Shown here in pieces: positions 48,761-61,164 of a stretch of DNA of 64,000 nucleotides. The notes under the pieces were generated by a model, which saw nothing but the letters and a program-made list of their open reading frames with translations, made no database searches and was not told the origin of the DNA. Position 1 is the first letter of the stretch. The number at the start of each line of letters is the position of its first letter. Position numbers and translations under genes: made by a program. Source of the stretch: Lophius americanus (taxonomy: Eukaryota; Chordata; Actinopteri; Lophiiformes; Lophiidae); the NCBI GenBank assembly GCA_037951165.1, contig JBBDHG010000014.1:24325001-24389000 (forward strand), in the 5' to 3' direction.

Positions 48761-49047
48761 CCTCCGTCAGGGCCCGAGGGTCCATTTTAATTAAATGAAA
48801 TCCTAATCCAAATTAAGAATTTCAATTTGAGTAATTCATTAGCACATGACAAAATGCTCAAATGAGGTAATACTCATTTGAGCATTTTAATAACTAAACG
48901 CTATTAGTACTAAATTGGCTTGCGAGAATTGCTTTCCCAGTTATATGCCCAACCATTTTATTTTCTTTCATTTTTTTGTAATTCTGCTAACAAACCTACA
49001 AACAAATAAACAGACCCTGGGGAAAACATGACTTTCTTGGCGGAGGC
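48761..49047 (-). mobile_element. MITE-like Family B, copy 4, in the protocadherin intron
   Basis: Termini CCTCCGTCAGGGC (left) and TTCTTGGCGGAGG (right) are inverted repeats. On the minus strand the right end continues AAAGTCATGTTTTCC and a TTTGTTTGTAGGTTTGTTAG run, matching the 5' part of the other copies. A 16-bp perfect hairpin at 48851-48888 lies inside. Confidence 0.7.
48851..48888. repeat. Perfect 16-bp inverted repeat, 6-nt loop
   Basis: Arms AAAATGCTCAAATGAG and CTCATTTGAGCATTTT, loop GTAATA. Inside Family B copy 4. Confidence 0.95.
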
Positions 49048-49489
49048 ATTGAATTTCCTCGATGACATGACACCACATTTCAAACAACCCTATCTAACCC
49101 TAAATTACATTTTATACCAAGCGAATTGTTTTGATAATAGAGATACAATCAGGTTCCTTTTCCTCCGTGACGATTTCTGATTGACACAATATTGAGTAGC
49201 AGCTATGTGTTATTAGTGTTCTGATTTGCCACTTGAGGGAAAACAACATCCATGTAGCTTCAGGTGTGTGTGTGTAAGGCCTTTTTAATGAGAGCGGTAA
49301 GAGGACAATGACCAGACTGATTAAACCAGACAGGGAATCAATAGTAACTCACATTACCATACGTTAGAACGGTACTGAAACTGACGCTTCAGTTGGCCCA
49401 GGAGGACCTGAACACGATAGAAGATTTGGAACATGTTGCTTTGCCTGAATAACATTCTATTGCTGCTTCTGCAGGCAGATGTCAGGGTG

Positions 49490-49990
49490 AGGACAACATG
49501 TAAACAACATGAATCCATGGATTTATCTTGCCTTGTGTCAAAGGAACACGCTGGTGAGGGGGACATTTTCCTGGCACACCGAAAACCAATTAAACATTGT
49601 TTAAATGTCACAGCCTACCTGGGTAGTGTTTCTCATCATGTGCATCCCTTTGCAGCCACTCATCGTTTAATGTCTAGTCCCTGCAGCGAAAAGAACCCAT
49701 CATTTCTAACTGCTTCATTGAACATGACAGTGAGTTCACTTTAGTGAAATGGCCTCCACAGTCACCAGATACTAATCTAATAGAACACTTTTGGGGTTCA
49801 GTGGAACCGGGGATTAGCAGCGTGGATATGAAGCAAGTCAAATCGGCACAAGCTGCGTGATTTTATCATGCAAAAACGGACCGGATCCTTCATAGAGCAT
49901 TTCAAGTTTGTTGAATCCACGCCATTGAGAAATCGCTGTCATGTGGGTAAAAGGGGATGCTGCCCAGCACGAGGAAGGTGTGAAGATTAT
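49490..49990 (+). pseudogene. Decayed Tc1-like transposase inside the protocadherin intron
   Basis: Ordered blocks in changing frames: QHESMDLSCLVS, GTFSWHT, NVTAYLGSVSHHVHPF, EHDSEFTLVKWPPQSPD, IEHFW and FVESTPLRNR. These cover the second half of a Tc1-like DDE transposase, including the QSPD and IEHxW block holding the last catalytic acidic residue. At least three frameshifts and a stop make it dead. Confidence 0.8.
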
Positions 49991-50132
49991 AACGAGGTCG
50001 CTCAATCTTCCATCTCCAACATGCTAATCTTGCCACATGTAGGAGTCACCAGAACTGTAAAAAACAACAACATCCACCTCACAATCTCTCTGTTACCTTT
50101 CTTAATAATCATAAAACCAACAAAACTAGGCC

Positions 50133-50872
50133 TATGACGTCATCTCCGACAGCAAGCGTAAATCCCCGGAGAACCCAAAATCTTCTGCGTTGTGTAAGAA
50201 ATGATTGAACTCTTCAATTTAAATATGAAGTTAAATCTGAAAAACAGGAAAAACAAAACCTATTGGAGTAAAATATGTGACATAATAGATAGATCTCCTT
50301 GAGTTCATCCATATGCACCAAATTTGAATTAAATTGAGCCAATAGTTGGAAAGTAATGTCCGTAAACTGCTTGAAATGAGGCTCCCCCTATTGTCAGAAA
50401 ATGTACAATGGACCTATACTGAAATTAATCCAGTGTCCCTTTGCATGAAAATCAATGATCTGGGTGTAAAGTTTGAAAATGATTCATGAATAGTTTTTAA
50501 GTTTTGTCAGGAAAAAAGAGCTCAAACAGAACAAAGCTCAACCTAGTGAATAAAAAATTAACTATCAGAGTAAAACACAAAATAGAGCTCCTCAAGTTAT
50601 TTCATATGCACCAAATTCGTACGGAACTGTACCAATTTCTAAAAAAGTATAGCCAAAGCCATTGGAGATAGAGTTCCCTCCAGTGTCAGAAACATTAAAC
50701 AAACATTCCCCAACATCAAGCCACTTCTTCCTCGCACAAAGGTCTAGGTGGCTACAGAATTCGAAAATGATCCATGAAATAGTTTTTGAGTTAACTTAAA
50801 GGACCTGCGGCGGACATGGCAACCACAATTCCATAATATACCCGACTTTTCAGGCATATAATTACATATCAG
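50133..50872 (+). repeat. Family A, copy 16 (module-tail dimer)
   Basis: The head CCGACAGCAAGCGTAAATCC and CTGCGTTGTGTAAG is followed by module, tail, module, tail. CATATGCACCAAATT occurs at about 50310 and 50603. TCCAGTGTCCCTTTGCATGA is the first tail and CACTTCTTCCTCGCACAAAG the second. It ends with ATTCCATAATATACCCGACT and a weakened hairpin. Confidence 0.8.
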
Positions 50873-53113
50873 TGGTACTGAAGACAGAGTTGAGAAAAAT
50901 TCAAAGCCATCGTTCTGTTTTGTCAAGATCTGGTTACACTTCAGTTGCTCTCTGCTTTTAAATTCAATAACAAGGAATATAGAAATTCTAAAATGTCATT
51001 AGTCTGCTTGCTGTAATCACATAGTTCAGAATATGAGATAAAGGGCCTGTGAGCTGAGAGACCTGGACTTAATAGTAGCAGATCAACGAACAGTCTGAAA
51101 AATAAATGAACTATGCTGCCAGGAGCTGGAGGGGGGCATTGGGGTCTGGGGTGCTTACTGATCTTGAGGAGGATGAAACCATGAAGTCCTCTTTGGGACC
51201 GTCAATTCAGTCCAAGGAGAAATGTACGCAGTGCTGAATAATATTGAGTCAATAATTAGATAACCCGATCAAGTTACTTTTTTTTCATCTTTCTTCTCCG
51301 CTCATTGAAGCAAAGTCTTTTGAATCACTCAACTTTCAGATACTTTTTGAAAATCAACGATATTGACTGACTAGTGTAAAAAGAAAGGCTTTTTCAAATC
51401 CTTGGAGCTCCAGATCTCACATCTTGAGAAGGGATGATTGATGTTAGTCTTTTCAATAGAAATGATTTCCGATTACATCATTATTCCCAAACATTCATCT
51501 TCAAAAAAAAAAAAAGAAAGAAAGAAAGAAAACACCTTCAAGATCAATCAGCATCAGAACAAATAATCATTGAGACGATGCAACCATCTGGTTACTCCTC
51601 TGATGAGCATGTATCACATTTCACTCCTAAAAAATAACCCATCAGTGCTTCGGGTGGTATCTGTTGGAATCATTTCACAGAAGAGAAAAATTTTAGGTTT
51701 TTTTATTTTCTCATTGTAAGCAAACTTTTGGCATCAAGTATTTAATGTCTCAAAAAAGGATGATTAAAAAGGCTATTATTTTCAAGAACTTTATTTTGCT
51801 TAATCTTTATTCAATGACTTAAAAGCACCTATTTTCCTCTTGGATACAATATTTTCATCACGATATTAGATTTTCATTACGTTTATCTTTAAAGGGATTC
51901 ATATTTCATTTCTCCTATGTTTTCTTCATAGCAGAAAAAGATGAGAAAAACAGAAGATTTTTATCCACTCATTTGCAGTTTTCATGAGAGGTCTTTGCGG
52001 TAAGTGTGTAATGTGTGAGGCGATATGAAGGCATGTAAGTCCAGTTTAATAGGAATGTGTATTCATATTCCACTCAGCCATGTGAAGAGATTCCCGCACA
52101 GAACTGAGGGTGCAGGCCACCCTTCAGCGTGAATGTGGAGTCTATCACAATAACAGGCATCCATAATTGGCTTGTGAGGAGTCTGACCAAGACAAACATT
52201 ATCATAGTTGCATGAAGAACCACAGAGAGCAATAATGCATGGTGCTCCAGAGACCGCAAAATGAGATTGCAGACAACCTGGGGAGCTGTTAAGGAAGAGA
52301 GATGGTAGAAAGCGAATGGAGTACGTGGTGCGTGCTATTGAGCCGAAGAACTTTTTACGGACCTGCTAATTATCTGACATTTTACCTTTTTGTATTGTTG
52401 GTTTAATGATTATAATGAGGGCATGGAAATAGTAATGTCAATCATGTCATTCCTTTTCAACTCGTTAATCACAAGGTGCTTGAAAAAAAATGCATAAGTG
52501 ACGGGATAAGAAAACACAGGCTGATCTGGAATTAGCAGTTTGTATGATTGCAGGAGATTAGTGTATCGTCTGGCTTTCCTCCTTTTTTCTTATAAAATCA
52601 GAGTCAGTCATTAATCAAGGGCACTTTGTGCGTTGCTATTCTTCTGGTGTAATAAATATGACAATTTGCATGTATATTGGTACAATCAGTGACCCAAGTG
52701 GGCAGCAGAGAATAATTTGAATCGGCCATTTTCTCACCTAAATTGGGAAGGACTGCCGAGTGAGACAATGCAAAAACACGGCCTGATTGAACACTTGAGG
52801 TATAGAACTAAAAGAAAATACCTACACTGCAGTATTTGGCTGTAATACCACCAGTGATTACCAGGGAGGGATTAATTCACCTCTGTGAGAACCTTTGCAG
52901 TTGACCAGGGAATCTTGAATATGGATAATCACAAATATAAATCCAAACACATGCCTTCAGAATGTTAAATGTGATGGAAAATAGCATTACATATTAGAAG
53001 TAAATAATCCAAAGCAGTACCAGCTACAGTAGACTTACTATTGGTATATGCAAACTTGACAATATATATAGCTGCATACTATCAGTTATACGATAAAGAT
53101 ACTTTTCTCATCG
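50873..53113. other. Intronic sequence, partly unique-looking
   Basis: 52370-52830 is free of recognised repeats and has ordered, non-simple sequence (GTAATGTCAATCATGTCATT, AATTTGCATGTATATTGG). Candidate conserved noncoding element of the protocadherin locus by appearance only. Confidence 0.2.
51503..51531 (+). repeat. A-run followed by (GAAA)n
   Basis: Thirteen A then about four GAAA units, resembling a retroposon tail, but no element body was recognised upstream. Confidence 0.85.
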
Positions 53114-53334
53114 GGCAGAGGTGGATCTAGATAAATTGTAATGGGGTTGCAAGAGAGTGGCATGGAAACTTTGAGGGGTGGCATTATAAATGATATATTA
53201 ATACTGTGTATTTGGATAAATATATAATCTTGTACGTTTCTGAACACCGGTAGATGATCCAAAACTGTTGTGGCGGGGCCTCTTCTATGGTTGGCAGCTG
53301 CCACCCTGTCCTGCCCCCCAGGTCTACCCCTGCC
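53114..53334. mobile_element. Possible short MITE with imperfect terminal inverted repeats
   Basis: The left end GGCAGAGGTGGATCTAG and the inverse of the right end, GGCAGGGGTAGACCTG, match at most positions across 221 bp. No clear target-site duplication was seen. It immediately precedes Family A copy 17 by about 220 bp. Confidence 0.45.
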
Positions 53335-53554
53335 ATTAGACTAATAATTCAAAAACATTTTCACTTTAGTATCTTTTTTTTTTAGTGATCCTGCTAGTTA
53401 TTTCTCATTCTCTCTCTTCCTGTACAACCACATGGAGACAAAGATTTTTGACCATCTTTCCATTACATACATTACTGGTCTGGGTGTCATAGAAGCGATG
53501 TCAGGTGCTCATCATCCCATTGTGTGCGTCAGTTTGCGTCAGTGGTCTGTAGAC

Positions 53555-54140
53555 ATAAAGCCTCTCCTAGTGTTGGAAAAAGGCAACTGATCTTTCCCAA
53601 CATCAAGCCAGTTCTTCCTAGCACTAATGTCTATGAGTGACAAAATTAGAAATAATCCATGAAAAAGTTTTTGGGTTATTGCGTGAACAAGAATATGCAA
53701 TGGGGAATGTGTTTGTTTGTATGTTTTTTTTGAAAAAAAGAGCTCCCCCTTGTGAATAAAATATGAAATATCTCAGTAAAATATGACATATACATCTCAG
53801 ATCTCTTTGAGGCCGTTAACACGGGCAAATTTGGGCTAAATAGGACAGTTATGAAGTTATGTTCCAAAAACAGTGTTTTCCTTAGAAAAGATACCCTGGT
53901 GAGTAAAATATGAACTACTAGAGTAAAATATGATATAGAGAGATCCCATTCATATTCAGTCCATAAACTTATCCAAAATCAATCCAGTTCTTCCTTGCAA
54001 TAAGGTCTATATGAGTATATAATTTGAAAAGGATCTGAGACTAAGTTTTTGAGTTATCGCGTTTCCACAAATAATCCGAGGTGACGACGGCGGTGGACAT
54101 GACCATTCCATTAAAATAACGACTTATTGGACATAATTAA
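53555..54140 (+). repeat. Family A, copy 17 (tail, two modules, tail)
   Basis: It opens with the junction AGCCTCTCCTAGTGTTGGA and a full tail, then module starts near 53742 and 53889 (each followed by TAAAATATGAA), then a second tail (AGTTCTTCCTTGCAATAAGG, TTTTTGAGTTATCGCG) and a degraded end at ATTCCATTAAAATAACG. Confidence 0.8.
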
Positions 54141-55726
54141 AGGCTTTGTTCAGAATTTTCAAAGTTTTTCTTTGCTATTTTCGTTTTTAATTTAATTTTT
54201 TCTTTTTACATTTTCATGTTAGGTGGTAGGAACTTTAGCTAAACTTGGCAGTATGCTATATGATTGGCAGCCATTATGAAATCATTGGGCTCCAGTACAG
54301 CCATTTTGGATTTACTTTGAAGAGCCAATGTAAATCTTAAGCTGCCTTACAATTTCTCTGCTGTGCCTTTTTACTCACTGTCTGTGAACAATTACATATA
54401 ATTAATTATTATAGTTTTATACGATTGTTGCTCCACAGTGTGCACTCGGTCTTGATCACAGAAGCGAGCCTCATGTTGAACAGCACAAGTGATTCCTATT
54501 GTTCTAAAATTATTGTAGAAGTGAATTGCTGTTGCATAAGTTTAAATTTAAGATCCTAACCTTTTATATATTTTTAGCAAGTGCTTGATTAAAAGTGATT
54601 AATACTGATGAAGCCCTTATTCATGAGCCGCTGGCCTCTCTTTCCATTTATTTTGAACCTGAAGCTGGGTATTTGGTGAATCAAAATGTACACTTCCTGG
54701 CTACCTTCTCGACCACAACACAGACAAAGCAACAAACGTAACATTTGTTCATCAATCTTTTCTTACTTGCTCTCTATCGATGCATTTAAAGATGGGATCC
54801 TAACTCTACCAGATTTAAGGAAATACATAAGCCGATTTTGTTGAAAAGACAATGCAGGAGGAATAACCCTAATTGTCTTCTGACATTGACTTAACAACAT
54901 AAAGTTAACAGATCATCTTTAAATCCAGTGTTTCCATCCACACTCAGAAACTTCTAATGCCTCTGGATCTGACTGGATCTGACTTTATATGACCGTCATA
55001 ACTTATTAGCAGCTAGCTGATTATCTATTGCCCAAGTATCACCATGTTTGCCTCATTGCATTCTCACTTCTCACTCTTACATCTCATATCACTATTTTAC
55101 ATAGCATTGTGACACTGAATTTGGTATTTGCATTAAAAACTCCATGCATGCGTCGTAAGAGAGCTGCATATGCAAATCGCACAATCAAGAATCTCTCGCT
55201 TCTCAGACGGATGTGACTTGGAGAAGCCGGGAGGACATAATCCTGCTGCTCCTGCTGAAACCCTGAAGAGCTGTGGACAGATGATAAGCACCAACACACC
55301 AGGGTACTACATCAGGAGATAAGAGACCACTGGGTATGCTCTCCATTCTACTGTTGCTACACAAACAAACTCATAACCCTGAAATAGATCCCATCTGTCC
55401 AAGTCAAATATAGAAATTGAACTCTTATGACTTTTGCATGTTTTATCACCTTAAGTAATGTCCTCCCCGGTGTTTGTCAGGCCGTCTCTCTGATTATCAG
55501 TCTGTTTGACTGTCTGTCGGCAGGGTTAAATAAAAACCTACTTCCTGCCCCTTTGTTAAGATCCAGATAAAGGGGCAGAGTCCGGAAAGTATTTCTTTAT
55601 TGAAGATTGCATGATTCATGTTATACGTAAACTGGTAAACATTGTCACCACATTTTTTAATTAAATCCTGAAAGAAAAATGGTTTTACTGAAATATTATT
55701 ATATAATTTACTTTAAAAATGATCTA
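54141..55726. other. Intronic, no recognised feature
   Basis: No repeat, exon or RNA gene recognised. Confidence 0.45.
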
Positions 55727-56200
55727 TGCTGTTGTCTCTGACAGCAAGGGTATATCCCTGAGAAGCTGCAAAGACTTGCGCTATGAAAGTATTTACGAAA
55801 CAGTGTTTCGTAAATAAAAAACTCTCAATAGTGAATAAAATTCGAACAATTACAGTAAAACAAGGTAAACACAAAATAGATCTTTTAGTCGATTCATATG
55901 CACCACATTTGGACTACATTGGATAACCAGTTAGGAAGTTATGTTCAAAAACAGCCGTTTTCATAAAAGAAGCCCCCAGTCATGAGTAAAATATGAACTA
56001 TTATTCATAAATACAATATAGAAGATAGATCTCCTCAAGCCAATTCATATGCACAATGGAATAAATAGTTAGAAACATACAACCAAGCTTCGCCAAAATC
56101 AATCCAGTTCTTTCTCACTCTAAGGTCTAAGAATGTATAAAATTTGAAATTGATCCATGCAACAGTTGTTGAGTTATCACATTATTGGGGACATTATAAA
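55727..56200 (+). repeat. Family A, copy 18 (5' hairpin, two modules, tail)
   Basis: The 5' fold-back TGCTGT/ACAGCA precedes GGGTATATCCCTGAGAAGC and TTGCGCTATGAAAG. Module starts lie near 55820 and 55970. AGATCTCCTCAAG, AGTTCTTTCTCACTCTAAGG and GTTGAGTTATCACATTA follow. Confidence 0.8.
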
Positions 56201-56970
56201 AATGATGCTAAAACATTTCTAAATTCAAAATTTCAGCTTTTCCTGTGATATAACTGGTACATAATAGGGAGCTGCCTAGATGAAGTTTTGTGCTCTCTGA
56301 ATGTTGCCTAGTTTGTGTATGCCGGGATTTTTCCTCAATTTCATCCATGTAATTCAATTGTACCTCAACTTTTCTGCAATTTTTAAATTTTAATTAAAAT
56401 TTACCCATGCATTCTCCCGCATGTATGTCTCTCAGCCCTTTTTTTTAATTCACCTACAATGCTTTCACAGGGCTATCTTTTTGTTTTTCCCTGGTGTTGC
56501 CTTGCAGGTACCTTGTGGGCGGAGTTAATCAGTGGAAACAACTGGGAACACCTAACCAATCTCCCAAAGGGTAGTTACGACCTGGCTGTCACAGTCCAAA
56601 GCTTTCACTGCGTCCTCCTCTTCCCCTTAGGCACATTTTTTTCCGGCAGACTTCAGTGTGGTTATTAGCCTAGGCTTTCCAAGAATACTCTCCACTCACT
56701 ATGTGGATGGTCAGCCATCTTATGACGCTCTTGAATATTTCGCAATAAACCTTTCAGTTTAACAGCATGTATCTGTAGGTCATGACAATGACAAACTGAT
56801 CCTGAGTAAGCCACGGTGTGTCCGTCTCTTATAGCACCTCATAAGTAACGCCATGACATCAGACAAAATGGCATCTGCATTGTTTAGTGGTAATTTATAT
56901 GTGCATAGCTTGTTGCTAATGGTTACTATGCTCAAGAAGTTTCTCCCTGCTCAGGCACCAGCATAATTAT

Positions 56971-57016
56971 CCACACACACACACACCACCACACACACAC
57001 AAACACACACACACAA
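56971..57016 (+). repeat. (CA)n microsatellite, interrupted
   Basis: About 22 CA units with a CCA and an AA interruption. Confidence 0.95.
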
Positions 57017-58289
57017 GCAAATAGCCGCTGGCTGGTGTTTGGTGCAGCACCCCTGAGTGCTTTAAATAACATCAAGGCACAGGTGTTGAAGAATGCAAGC
57101 GATTCAGAACTGTGTCAAATGGTTCAGACTTTTGCTTACAGCGCTGTGCAAATGTCTGCAGATGTCCACACAGAAAACTTAAAGACAAAGAAAACATAAG
57201 ATTGCCTCTTCATACGTGGTTGTTAGGATTAGCCACGGGCCCGTCTGTTTAATTCTGCAGAATTCTGTTGAGTAAAAATGAGCCGTGAGCAAACGCTGCT
57301 TAATGATGGACGCTTTGACCACAATGCATTCACACGGCTCTCTTTCAGTCCTCCTACTCAGCATCAGCAGGTCACAGAGGTTAGAGAGTAGGAGAGAATC
57401 ATTTTTGTCTAGAGGTTGTTTGCCGCTACAAGGAAGTATGCTTGTTTTCAGTCTACTGGCTATTTCCAATGAGATAACATTTGGCTAATTAATTGGATGC
57501 ACACTATCAGTGCTGATGTGTCAGACCCATACCCCACACCAACAACCTGCAGCTTTCCGAATGTCAAGGGGAAACGAGTGGAGAGGGAGTTAGAGTGATT
57601 GAGTGCGGGGGATTTGTCCATGGCTTGTGTATTTATCCGTGCTGTTAAGCACGCCCAGATGTTGTTATTTGGCGATGAATGAGGGTTTGTTTTGGTCCAC
57701 CATCAAGGCTCAAAGTGCCTCACCGCTGTCTCCAGCTGCTGTTCATAAACCCCCCCAAGATACAGCTGGTGGATTAATTTTCTTTGTGCTGCCTTAGGTT
57801 TCAGATAACCTTTCTTCCTCCACTACATACATACATACGTACGACAACAATCTATCGCCGAACAGTCGGAGCTGTACGATGACACATTACGACAAACATC
57901 GCCTGCGTTCGAAGGGATTAATAGTAAATATACGGGGAAACATGGGATTGGTAAACTTGTCAGTGCCCAACAAGGCAGAGCATTATGCCGCCATAGAGCT
58001 TTGTAGAAACATTCTAAAACAGGTCCTGTGATCTGCAGTAAAGGCTATAGTAGTGGGTAGAGCAGAACAGAGCAACACGCTGGTTGCACCCTCCAGAGAA
58101 TACTAGTCTGGCTGATGGATCCTTTCTAGCGCTCCGTTTGAGGCCAGGCAGCAGCTTCTCATGAGACGAGATGAAGGGCTGGAGGGAGTCGGCATAAAAA
58201 AATTAAAAAAAGAGTTTGAAAATGGCAGGGAAGGGTGGTGAGAGAAAAACAAAAAAAAAGAGCAAGCAAGATGTAAGAGTAATAATAAT

Positions 58290-58378
58290 AAAAATAATGA
58301 TAATGATAATTAATAATGCATTCTATTTATAGAGCACTTTCCATAAATTCTCAAAGTGGCTTTACAGGTACATAAAAA
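58290..58378 (-). mobile_element. L2-type LINE 3' terminal fragment
   Basis: On the minus strand CTGTAAAGCCACTTTGAGAA and GGAAAGTGCTCTATAAATAG are followed by a (TTATCA)-like tail, the signature 3' end of L2-type elements. Confidence 0.55.
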
Positions 58379-60908
58379 AACCGAGGTAAACTCAAAATCT
58401 GATATCAAAACATAAACAGCTCAAGTAACAATAACAACAGCAATATAATAAATTCACACCTTGATTACACTTTAAAAACAAATCTGAAAAGGTGGGTCTC
58501 GAGAACTGATTTGAAGAAGCAGTAGAGAAGCGAAGTGAAGACAAAGAAGGAAAAAGGAGCCGAGCCTGTCAAAAAATGACCGGCATTACCATAATCTCCG
58601 CCATCACTGATGAATATTATTGACTTGGACCTCACTTAAAACTATTCTCAGATCCATTTGTAATTCAAATCCACTCTGTTTTTCCCCTGTTTAAAAGTAC
58701 CGTTTGAAGCTTGAGTGAAGGAATAAGTGTGATTTTGAATGTCTTCGAATATTAGCTGTTCAACTGCTATTAATATTTATTCATTTATTCATCTATTTGG
58801 TATATCTATCAGTTTAACTTGCAATGAATGTTCGTTTATAGTGCTGTTGTGGCTATTTTGTAAAGCAGAAATATAAATCAATGATGACGTGACAGTATTT
58901 TGAAGAGAAGTTCTCAATACACTTTTAAGAGATTAAATTCTAAACCTACATGTTAAGTTCCAGTGAAGCTCATAAATATGATTTCAATCATATGCTCTGA
59001 GTTCTCCCGTGAATGTCTTCCACGCTCTGGGAGTGAGCTTAGAGCTTTCCTGAATGAGTGAAAAGACCACTGTGTCTGCAAAGCTGAGTGTCATGTCATG
59101 TTACAGAGTAATAACACATGGGTGTTCCAAAAGACTCTGACCTTTTCTGCACCTGATCTTCTACTCTGTGCTAGAAATTCCATTTGCAGTTCTAGGTCAT
59201 GCAACCTCCATATGTTCTTGGGAGTTCTCAGTGGAAAAGACCGGTGAGGGCTTTTATCAGTTGGGATGAGAGAAATTGAAAAAAAAGAGTACTACTACCA
59301 CCAGTACCATATTCCTTTTGCCACAGCCCGGATCAAAGTCCCTTACAATTCCATTTTCACAGACATGAAAAGAGCATCTATATTTTTATCATCTTATTCT
59401 TGTTTACTTGATTAATCCATAGGGCGCAGAAATATTTATACATAGTTTACAATTTTGTGAAAAGTAAGTAAATTAATTTACTAATAATCCCTCTATCATA
59501 AACCCATTAGCCCTTAATATTATAACCACCGACTGCCAATGGGTGGGATAAAACAGCAAGGGAACATTTAGTGTACTCAGGTGTTGTTGGGTGTCCTACA
59601 AAAATAGTCTAAGGAAAGACATCAAGCGAACCGCTTATAAGGTTAAGGAACCCTAATTTGCATGATGAGCAAAGGTTTGCACAGGTTGTCCAAGAGATAT
59701 TGTAGTGTTAAATGGTAGTAAAAAAAAATTGAATATGTTTTAGCAGCAAACATATTGATATAATGCTCAACGTGGTTTTACCGGTACCTCTGTAGACATC
59801 AGTGCCATTTTGAATCTGATGCACAAAGGTTGAATGGAATTACCGCATATGCCGAAGTAAATACAAACTAGTTTACTCAAAGGGAGTGTTTCAGAAATGT
59901 GTTTGGAAAAGATGTTGATAAAAGAAAGGGTGATGACATTTTAATGCTCAAATTTATCCCAAGGAGTATATGGGGATTTTAATAACTAGAGTTCTGAGAG
60001 AAAGCAAATAAACAAACCAAACCAATCTATGATAAATAGAATTTCCTGGAAACTAACAAGAAAAAGCCTAAAAATATACCTCATCAACATAGAATAAGCG
60101 ACTAACACTGTGTCAGTAAGTACGATGAAAAAGTGGTGAAGCCGCGGTACTTGACATTCGTGCTTTTTCTTTTTATTCATCCCTCCATAAAATGTTAGAA
60201 AAACAAATAACACCATTTCCCGTGGGTCTTTTTCTCATTTGGAGGGGACCAAATCACTGTTATTTGTTGTGGTATGCCAGGAGAAAAGGTGCATAAAGTC
60301 GATTAACGTACTTTGAGTAACACAGCTGTCTGGATTGGAGACACCAGCGAGGGGGTTGCGATGAGTAAATTTAATTGTGGAAGACGCAGTCCTCCCCCTC
60401 TTAGTAAGATAAAGTTCCGGAACATCTTAACTCTGAATCACCATCCAACATTTGTGTCGATGACCATTAGACTGTACAATGATTTGAGTGCAAACAACTC
60501 GATTCCCAAATTCGCAAATTTGTATCAAATCTAAAATTGTTTACTATGTACTTTACCTACTTTTTTTCAGTAAATTCTGCTGATATTTGGACAATAAAGA
60601 CAAAACTCAAAGGAAAGTACACAGCTTCATTTATGACCATTATTGACTGTTTCACAGTTTTTCACAATCTGCATCAATTTCACTTCCTTGCATCAGTTAA
60701 TAGACAAATTAGGCCGAAGCTGTCATCCCGACAGCTTGGGTCTATCAAGCTAAAGCCCCTAACCCCTGGCGTTGTACAAACAATCCAATAATTGAATATC
60801 AAATGCAAAGTTATGTCACAAAAATGTAAAACTCATGTCTTAAATACAATGTTTTTCATCCAAAAAAAGCTCACTGTAGTGAGTAAAATATGAAATATCA
60901 GAGAGAAA

Positions 60909-60929
60909 TAATATATATATATATATTTA

Positions 60930-60975
<46 letters not shown>
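60909..60975 (+). repeat. (TA)n microsatellite in Family A copy 19, module 1
   Basis: About 33 units with TTTATATT interruptions, at the ATATGATATA site of the module. Confidence 0.95.
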
Positions 60976-60977
<2 letters not shown>

Positions 60978-61085
60978 ATAGATTTCAAATCAGGACTAAA
61001 TTGCACCAATTGTTAGGGCATTTGGACAGTAGGATTGTTAGGACAGTGTTTTTCTGTGAAAAGCTCTCCCTATTTGGTAAATTAT

Positions 61086-61109
61086 GATATATATATATAT
61101 ATATATATA
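61086..61109 (+). repeat. (TA)n microsatellite in Family A copy 19, module 2
   Basis: Twelve uninterrupted units at the same homologous site as the 60909 array. Confidence 0.95.
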
Positions 61110-61164
61110 CAATATAGATCTCCTCGAGTTCATTCATATACACTATGAGCCTGTGTCTACAAAC

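Larger units (their letters stand above)
56201..60721. other. Intronic, mostly unclassified
   Basis: Holds the CA array at 56971, a TACA array at 57824-57842, an AAT/GAT array at 58280-58317 and the L2-type end at 58290. A 69-residue frame at 56459-56668 starts with a hydrophobic stretch but is unrecognised. Other parts look unique. Confidence 0.4.
60722..61155 (+). repeat. Family A, copy 19 (intact 5' hairpin; TA expansions in both modules)
   Basis: An 8-bp perfect fold-back AAGCTGTC/GACAGCTT opens the copy. TGGCGTTGTACAAACAATCC follows, then two modules. In each, the ATATGATATA site has expanded to a (TA)n array before GATAGATTT or ATAGATCTCC. The tail is missing. Confidence 0.8.
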
